Below, piece by piece: positions 59,657 through 64,000 of a stretch of DNA of 64,000 bases. The notes below the pieces were generated by a model, which saw only the letters and a list, made by a program, of their open reading frames with translations, did not search any database and was not told the DNA's origin. Each line of letters opens with the position of its first letter. Position 1 is the first letter of the stretch. A program made the position numbers and the translations under genes. Source of the stretch: Hyphomonadaceae bacterium UBA1933 (lineage in GTDB: Bacteria; Pseudomonadota; Alphaproteobacteria; Caulobacterales; Aquidulcibacteraceae); assembly GCA_002337085.1 (NCBI GenBank), contig DDFH01000004.1, positions 96,912 through 160,911 on the forward strand, in the 5' to 3' direction.

Positions 59657-60355
59657 ATGCCCGATAATAACGATTTAACAAGGCGAATGTTTTCATCATT
59701 TTCGCACGACTTAAAAACCCCTCTGGCATCGATTATTGGTTCCTTAGAAGTGCTTAGCATGATGCATACTAAGCTATCTGAAGAAAAGCGTAATATTCTA
59801 ATTGAAACTTCATTAAAGGAAAGCCACCGCCTTGATCGGTATGTTTCCAATATTCTTGAATTATCAAAACTTGAACTTGGCCTCGTCAACAAACGGGTGG
59901 AGCAAATCCACATTAAAGAAGCCATAGAAGAAGCATTATTGCTTGCGGGTCGCCTTAGACATAAAGCGTCAATCAATCTTTTAAATATTGAAAATGATAC
60001 AATAATCAATTCCGATTTAAAACTTTTGGCGCGGATGATTGATATAATTATTGAAAATGCCATAATCCATTCGGCAGAGGGCAGTGACGGTGAAAATGTT
60101 AAAATTGATATTTGGTTTGAAACCAAAAATGAAAAACCAATTTTAGTAGTTCGTGATTATGGGGTTGGTATTCCACTTGAAAGCTTTGGTGAAATATTCG
60201 AAAAATACTCCCGCATCAAACAAGCGGATAAGAAAAATAGTGGCACTGGCCTTGGGCTTTCAATTGCCCGCGAAATTGGAAAATTGCTTGATGTTGAAAT
60301 ATCGGCATCAAACCACCCCAAAGGCGGGGCAATTTTTGAAATGTTGTTTAAATAA
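59657..60355 (+). CDS. Soluble histidine kinase resembling the KdpD C-terminus
   Basis: A 232-residue minimal kinase: almost no sensor region, then FSHDLKTPLASIIGSLEVL (His near 17), an HBxB dimerisation helix pair, and ATPase motifs IIIENAIIH, RDYGVGIP and SGTGLGLSIAREIG. The match is to the catalytic half of KdpD; the Kdp sensing and membrane parts are absent. ATG 59657 follows the previous stop by one base. Its likely partner is the KdpE-like regulator at 60687-61397, which converges on it. Confidence 0.88.
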   Translation: MPDNNDLTRRMFSSFSHDLKTPLASIIGSLEVLSMMHTKLSEEKRNILIETSLKESHRLDRYVSNILELSKLELGLVNKRVEQIHIKEAIEEALLLAGRLRHKASINLLNIENDTIINSDLKLLARMIDIIIENAIIHSAEGSDGENVKIDIWFETKNEKPILVVRDYGVGIPLESFGEIFEKYSRIKQADKKNSGTGLGLSIAREIGKLLDVEISASNHPKGGAIFEMLFK

Positions 60356-60356
60356 C

Positions 60357-60386
60357 AAAAAGCACGGAAACAAATCCGTGCTTTTT
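60357..60386. terminator. Bidirectional terminator after the kinase operon
   Basis: AAAAAGCACGGA (60357-60368) pairs perfectly with TCCGTGCTTTTT (60375-60386). T-runs occur on both strands, so it can end both the kinase operon and the minus-strand DUF1328 gene. Confidence 0.88.
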
Positions 60387-60411
60387 ATTTTTGCTGCATT
60401 GATAAAAATCG

Positions 60412-60594
60412 TTAAAGCGGTGCGCCAGAACTTTTACCTGTTACCATTCGATAAAGTAGAGATACCACAAACAATACTACAAAAACTGCGGTTAGAAATT
60501 TGGCAACTGCGGCAAACGAACCTGCAAGACCGCCAAACCCGAAGAAACCAGCAACAATTGCAAGAAGAAAAAACGTAATAATCCAGTTTAGCAT
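60412..60594 (-). CDS. DUF1328 (YtjA-like) small membrane protein
   Basis: A 60-residue inner-membrane protein with two glycine-rich hydrophobic helices (about residues 4-24 and 28-50). LNWIITFFLLAIVAGFFGF and AKFLTAVFVVLFVVSLLYR match DUF1328. Function is unknown; in several proteobacteria family members are induced by envelope or general stress. AGGAG lies just before the start. It lies between the two halves of the Kdp-like kinase/regulator pair. Confidence 0.88.
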   Translation of the reverse strand: MLNWIITFFLLAIVAGFFGFGGLAGSFAAVAKFLTAVFVVLFVVSLLYRMVTGKSSGAPL

Positions 60595-60686
60595 CTTAAA
60601 CTCCTAATATTTGATAAGAGAATAAGCGTTTTCTAATTTAATAGCGATTATTGAAAACTCGTAATAAAATTAAAAATGGATAAAAA

Positions 60687-61397
60687 TTAATCGTTCAATA
60701 CTTCCATCCGATAACCAATACCTGATTCAGATACAATTAAATCAGAAACATCGCCAAAAACACCAAGTTTATTTCGCAATTGCCCGATATAAACACGTAA
60801 ATATTGAACATTTTCTGTATGTGCTGAACCCCAAACCTCTTTCAAAATATTACGGTGGGTAAGCATTTTACCGCGATTGGTAATAAACAGGCGTAATAAA
60901 TCATATTCTTTTGGGGTTAATGATACGAGATTATCGCCATGGAAAACTTCGTGACGCACCAAGTCAATTTTTATTGCGCCATTTTTAATTTCACTATCAC
61001 CAACTTCTTTGATGGCCGCTTTGCGTAATGCCGCGCGAACCCGTGCCAATAAAACCTCAACGTTAAAAGGTTTGGTCACATAATCATCGGCGCCGGCATC
61101 AAGCAGCTCGACCGCCTCTTCCTCTTCTGGGCGGGCGGTTACAACGATAACAGGTGCATTCGTCCATTGGCGGAAGGTTTCAAGCGCTTCTTTACCTTCA
61201 ATGTCTGGCAAGCCAAGGTCAAGCAAAATCAAATCTGGTTTAACAGATGCCGTCATGCGCACCGCTTGTTTTCCGGTTTCGCATTCAATGACTTTAAAAC
61301 CACTTTCAGTTAAGAATAAATCCAGCATTTTGCGGATTTGTGGTTCGTCATCAACAATCAATATAGTATTGCGTTTTTCTTTCATTTTGCTGCCCAT
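60687..61397 (-). CDS. KdpE-like response regulator (OmpR family)
   Basis: A 236-residue DNA-binding response regulator. Receiver: VDDEPQIRKML, LILLDLGLPDIEGKEAL (Asp near 59) and TKPFNVEVLLARVRAALR. Winged helix: VSLTPKEYDLLRLFITNRGK and ENVQYLRVYIGQLRNKLG, both very KdpE-like. No kdpFABC genes are in the window, so its target need not be potassium transport. ATG 61397 and the in-frame ATG four codons later are both possible starts. Confidence 0.88.
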   Translation of the reverse strand: MGSKMKEKRNTILIVDDEPQIRKMLDLFLTESGFKVIECETGKQAVRMTASVKPDLILLDLGLPDIEGKEALETFRQWTNAPVIVVTARPEEEEAVELLDAGADDYVTKPFNVEVLLARVRAALRKAAIKEVGDSEIKNGAIKIDLVRHEVFHGDNLVSLTPKEYDLLRLFITNRGKMLTHRNILKEVWGSAHTENVQYLRVYIGQLRNKLGVFGDVSDLIVSESGIGYRMEVLND

Positions 61398-61555
61398 TAA
61401 TTCAGTAATTCCAGACTATTAACCTTTAGGTCAAACTAATCAACTACTCAAAGGTGCGTCTTTATGGTTTTTTTATTTTTCTTCGTACAAGACAAACATA
61501 TAACTTATGTGCCACACCAAATTTAAATGCTATACTTGCCCTCAAAGGGTAATTA

Positions 61556-62272
61556 ATGCGAATAATCCATCTATCAGACATACATTTTGGCGCAGCAAAC
61601 GATAACACATTAGAGATATTACGCGACAAAATTAATAAATCCGCGCCTGATTTATTAATCATCAGTGGCGACATAACGCAAAATGGCTATCAGCAGGAAT
61701 TTATCACTGCCGAAAAATACTTCGCATCAATTCCAATCAAGAAGTTTTTTGTTCCTGGCAATCACGACATGCCACAATGGGAAATTATTAAACGCCTTAC
61801 CCAGCCGTATAAATTATATAAAAAACACATTAATCAGGATTTAGAGCCAGTTTTAATTGATAAAGATGTTGTTATTATCGGCCTAAATAGCGCGCGTATT
61901 GTCTTGCCACATCGCAATTGGGCGAATGGTGCAATTTCAAGCATGCAAATAAATAAAATTCTGCAAATCCGTAAAAAATACGCAAATCACAAAATCATCC
62001 TTGTTGCCCACCACCCAATAAATAGGGTCATTGACGCCCCAATAAAATACAAGGTTTTTGGCGCAACCGCCGCACTTCGTGCAATCAAAGAGGCAAAAAT
62101 AGATCTTGTTCTAAGCGGGCATTTGCACAAACCCGCCGCACAAAAAATCCATGATACATTATTTATAACCGCACCATCGGCGGCATCATATCGCGCGCGT
62201 GGCTGCAAAAACGGTTATATGGAATATGAAATTACGCCAGAGGCAATAAAAATCAATGAAGTAGATTTTTAG
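61556..62272 (+). CDS. Metallophosphoesterase
   Basis: A 238-residue calcineurin-like phosphoesterase. Motifs occur in order: LSDIHFG (6-12), ISGDITQNGY (about 37-46), VPGNHDMP (about 66-73), VAHHPINR and LSGHLHKP. Its size and the GDITQNG stretch are close to the class III cyclic-nucleotide phosphodiesterase (CpdA-like) group, but substrate cannot be fixed; nucleotide or nucleic-acid substrates are also possible. It stands alone and ends overlapping the convergent hydrolase gene by 4 bases. Confidence 0.85.
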   Translation: MRIIHLSDIHFGAANDNTLEILRDKINKSAPDLLIISGDITQNGYQQEFITAEKYFASIPIKKFFVPGNHDMPQWEIIKRLTQPYKLYKKHINQDLEPVLIDKDVVIIGLNSARIVLPHRNWANGAISSMQINKILQIRKKYANHKIILVAHHPINRVIDAPIKYKVFGATAALRAIKEAKIDLVLSGHLHKPAAQKIHDTLFITAPSAASYRARGCKNGYMEYEITPEAIKINEVDF

Positions 62273-63087
62273 CCAAAAAAATCACGTAATAGTTCGCAAA
62301 ATTCTTTGGTTTTCTCAATCTGTGTCCAATGCCCACAGCGTCCAAAAACATGCAATTGTGATTTATCAATTAATTGATTTAATCTGATTGAATTTTCAAG
62401 CGGAATAACCAAATCATCGCGCCCATGAATTATCAATGCTTCATGCATAAGCTTCTTTATTTGCATATCATCAAAGGCAAGTGCATCAACCCATCTTTGG
62501 CGCGGTGCTGGAAACATTGATGAAAAGCTTTCTTGGAAGCCAGGGCGACTTGATGCCTCATAGCGAAGACGTGCTAGTTCATCATTTACCAAACCACGAT
62601 CATAAGCAAAAATATCAAGCAATTTACGCATATTTTCAATCGAAGGCTCATACCCCCAAACGTCATCAAGCCCTTTTGAAATTGGGAAAGATACCCCAAC
62701 ACTTCCCATTAGAACGATTTTTTCAACCCGTTCGGGATGCTCTATCGCCATTGCCAATGCCATCGCACCACCAAATGAATTGCCGACAAAATGTGCCTTT
62801 TCGACGCCCATTTCATCCATAATTTCGACAAGTTGATTGGTCCAATTATCGCGATTATAAACCTCGTCAATTTTGCGTTCAGTAAAACCAAAGCCCGCCA
62901 TATCGGGGGCAATAATTCGGTATTCATCCTTTAATTCAGGAATAACAAGTCGCCAATTCGCCCATGCCGAAACCCCAGGGCCAGAGCCATGAATGAAAAC
63001 CACATTCTTGCCTGCACCAAAATCTAAAACATTGCTTTTATGGGATTGGGTAATAATTTCGCGCCCGATTTCAGGTGACTTTTCCAT
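62269..63087 (-). CDS. Alpha/beta hydrolase, meta-cleavage-product hydrolase type
   Basis: A 272-residue serine hydrolase. FIHGSGPGVSAWANWR (oxyanion region), the nucleophile elbow VGNSFGGAMALAMA (Ser near 109), IIHGRDDLVIP (Asp) and GRCGHWTQIEK (His) match the DmpD/HsaD/BphD group, which cleaves carbon-carbon bonds in ring-fission products of aromatic compounds. It overlaps the upstream aldolase gene by one base (TGATG), supporting a shared catabolic operon. The actual substrate is unknown. Confidence 0.88.
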   Translation of the reverse strand: MEKSPEIGREIITQSHKSNVLDFGAGKNVVFIHGSGPGVSAWANWRLVIPELKDEYRIIAPDMAGFGFTERKIDEVYNRDNWTNQLVEIMDEMGVEKAHFVGNSFGGAMALAMAIEHPERVEKIVLMGSVGVSFPISKGLDDVWGYEPSIENMRKLLDIFAYDRGLVNDELARLRYEASSRPGFQESFSSMFPAPRQRWVDALAFDDMQIKKLMHEALIIHGRDDLVIPLENSIRLNQLIDKSQLHVFGRCGHWTQIEKTKEFCELLRDFFG

Positions 63088-63872
63088 CAATATGCCCCTT
63101 CGGTAAATTCATTATCAGGGTTTTTAAATTCGCTAACAAGTTTTCGCGCGGCATTAGAAAGCAAAAGCGTATCAACACCAATCGCCGCAAAGTTCGCACC
63201 CGCCGCAATATATTCTTTGGAAACCCCATTATCCGCAGAAAGAAACCCTGCGAATTTTCCAATATTATTAACTACCTTGATGCCATTTAATATCGCATTT
63301 TTCACATCAGGATGATTTGGTTGCCCCAAAAGCCCCATGGATGCCGATAAATCAACCGCACCAAAGAAAATCCCATCAACACCTTCTATCGCGGCAATTT
63401 CCTCAAGGTTTGCAAGACCTTTTACGGTTTCAATTTGCAGGATAAGGCAAATATTATCATTGGCCTGCATTAAATATTGTGGGTCACTTCCCCAGCGGGC
63501 GGCGCGCGCAATACCGGCACCAACCCCACGTATGCCTTGTGGTGGATAACGTGTGGCGGCAACAATATTTTGCGCCTGTTCAGCCGTATCAACCATCGGG
63601 ATTAAAAGATTGGTCACACCAATATCAAGCAATTGCTTAATCAAAACCGCATCGTCTTTTGGTGGGCGAACAATTGGCGCAACATCATAGGCGGCAATTG
63701 CTTGAAGCTGCCCCAAAATTGTTCGTAAATCGATTGGTGAATGTTCACCATCAAGCAAAAGAAAGTTGAAACCAGCACCCGCCGAAATTTCGGCGCTATA
63801 TTGATCGGCAAGCGCCAACCATAAACCATATTGAACTTCTGAACGAATTGCTGATTTGAATTTATTTTGCAT
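63087..63872 (-). CDS. HpcH/HpaI-family aldolase
   Basis: A 261-residue class II aldolase of the 4-hydroxy-2-oxoheptanedioate aldolase (HpaI) family, producing pyruvate and an aldehyde. YGLWLALADQYSAEISAGAG, FLLLDGEHSPID, the catalytic Arg in PIVRPPKDD, GIRGVGAGIARAARWG, and metal ligands in LQIETVKG and GIFFGAVDLSASMG are present. ATG 63872 follows AAGG; a longer frame reaching 63923 lacks support. It is translationally coupled to the hydrolase gene. Confidence 0.92.
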   Translation of the reverse strand: MQNKFKSAIRSEVQYGLWLALADQYSAEISAGAGFNFLLLDGEHSPIDLRTILGQLQAIAAYDVAPIVRPPKDDAVLIKQLLDIGVTNLLIPMVDTAEQAQNIVAATRYPPQGIRGVGAGIARAARWGSDPQYLMQANDNICLILQIETVKGLANLEEIAAIEGVDGIFFGAVDLSASMGLLGQPNHPDVKNAILNGIKVVNNIGKFAGFLSADNGVSKEYIAAGANFAAIGVDTLLLSNAARKLVSEFKNPDNEFTEGAY

Positions 63873-64000
63873 TATAATGCCTTGTTGAAAATTGACGGGG
63901 TAACATAACCCCGCCAGCTTCATTGTAAATTACTTTAAAAGTATGGCTAACTAACCTTACAGGCTTTATTTTTTTGGCATCCAGAGAGGTTTGATAACAG

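Overview
The window looks like chromosomal DNA of an AT-rich alphaproteobacterium. The lineage call rests on a CpdR-type receiver, a GapR/DUF2312 protein, a NodT-type RND outer-membrane lipoprotein, a long TonB-dependent receptor and dnaN-recF-gyrB as a block. Species cannot be named. There is one tRNA, no rRNA, no CRISPR array and no recognisable transposase.

Layout. 0-2.6 kb: a D-amino-acid pair (DUF1611/DgcN and a secreted N-acyl-D-amino-acid deacylase) on the minus strand. 2.6-9.3 kb: a compact NAD-linked bidirectional [NiFe]-hydrogenase operon, hoxF-hoxU-hoxY-hoxH-hoxW-hupE-hypA-hypC. 9.3-14.7 kb: a BadF-type sugar kinase and sbcCD. 14.9-21.4 kb: hemC-hemD, a DUF4153 membrane protein, then cysQ-like, galE, galU and tRNA-Val(GAC). 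21.5-30 kb: small enzymes, a rhodanese lipoprotein, cpdR, N-formylglutamate amidohydrolase, a candidate small RNA, gpmA, a deaminase-only RibD, a TonB receptor, an HxlR regulator and a fumarylacetoacetase-family enzyme. 30-31 kb: an accessory patch with a GIY-YIG nuclease gene between perfect inverted repeats, more palindromes and copy A of a ~282-bp element. 31-37.6 kb: fmt-truA, then gyrB, recF and dnaN. 37.7-44.8 kb: a complete RND efflux system with a TetR regulator. 44.9-48.8 kb: ppa, small envelope proteins, leuC, a TPR protein and gapR. 48.8-49.6 kb: a gene-free convergent interval with copy B of the 282-bp element and a ~190-bp hairpin-rich repeat. 49.6-54.6 kb: unknown proteins, msrA, two glycine-zipper paralogues around a diacylglycerol-kinase-family gene, and gcdH. 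54.7-61.4 kb: envelope-stress-type small proteins followed by a four-gene histidine kinase/response regulator operon and a KdpE-like regulator. 61.5-64 kb: a metallophosphoesterase, a meta-cleavage-type hydrolase and an HpaI-type aldolase.

The best candidates for something undescribed are non-coding. (1) Two inverted copies of a ~282-bp element lie 18 kb apart and align almost without gaps; short blocks are strongly conserved, including phased 10-bp direct repeats, while the filler is diverged. Copy B lies between two convergent gene ends, so it is not a promoter for either flanking gene. (2) A GIY-YIG nuclease gene sits between 26-bp perfect inverted palindromes. (3) An ~84-nt minus-strand small RNA has its own promoter, three hairpins, a U-tract terminator and an exposed CCUCCC stretch. 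All comparisons were made by eye on this sequence alone; no database search or folding program was run.
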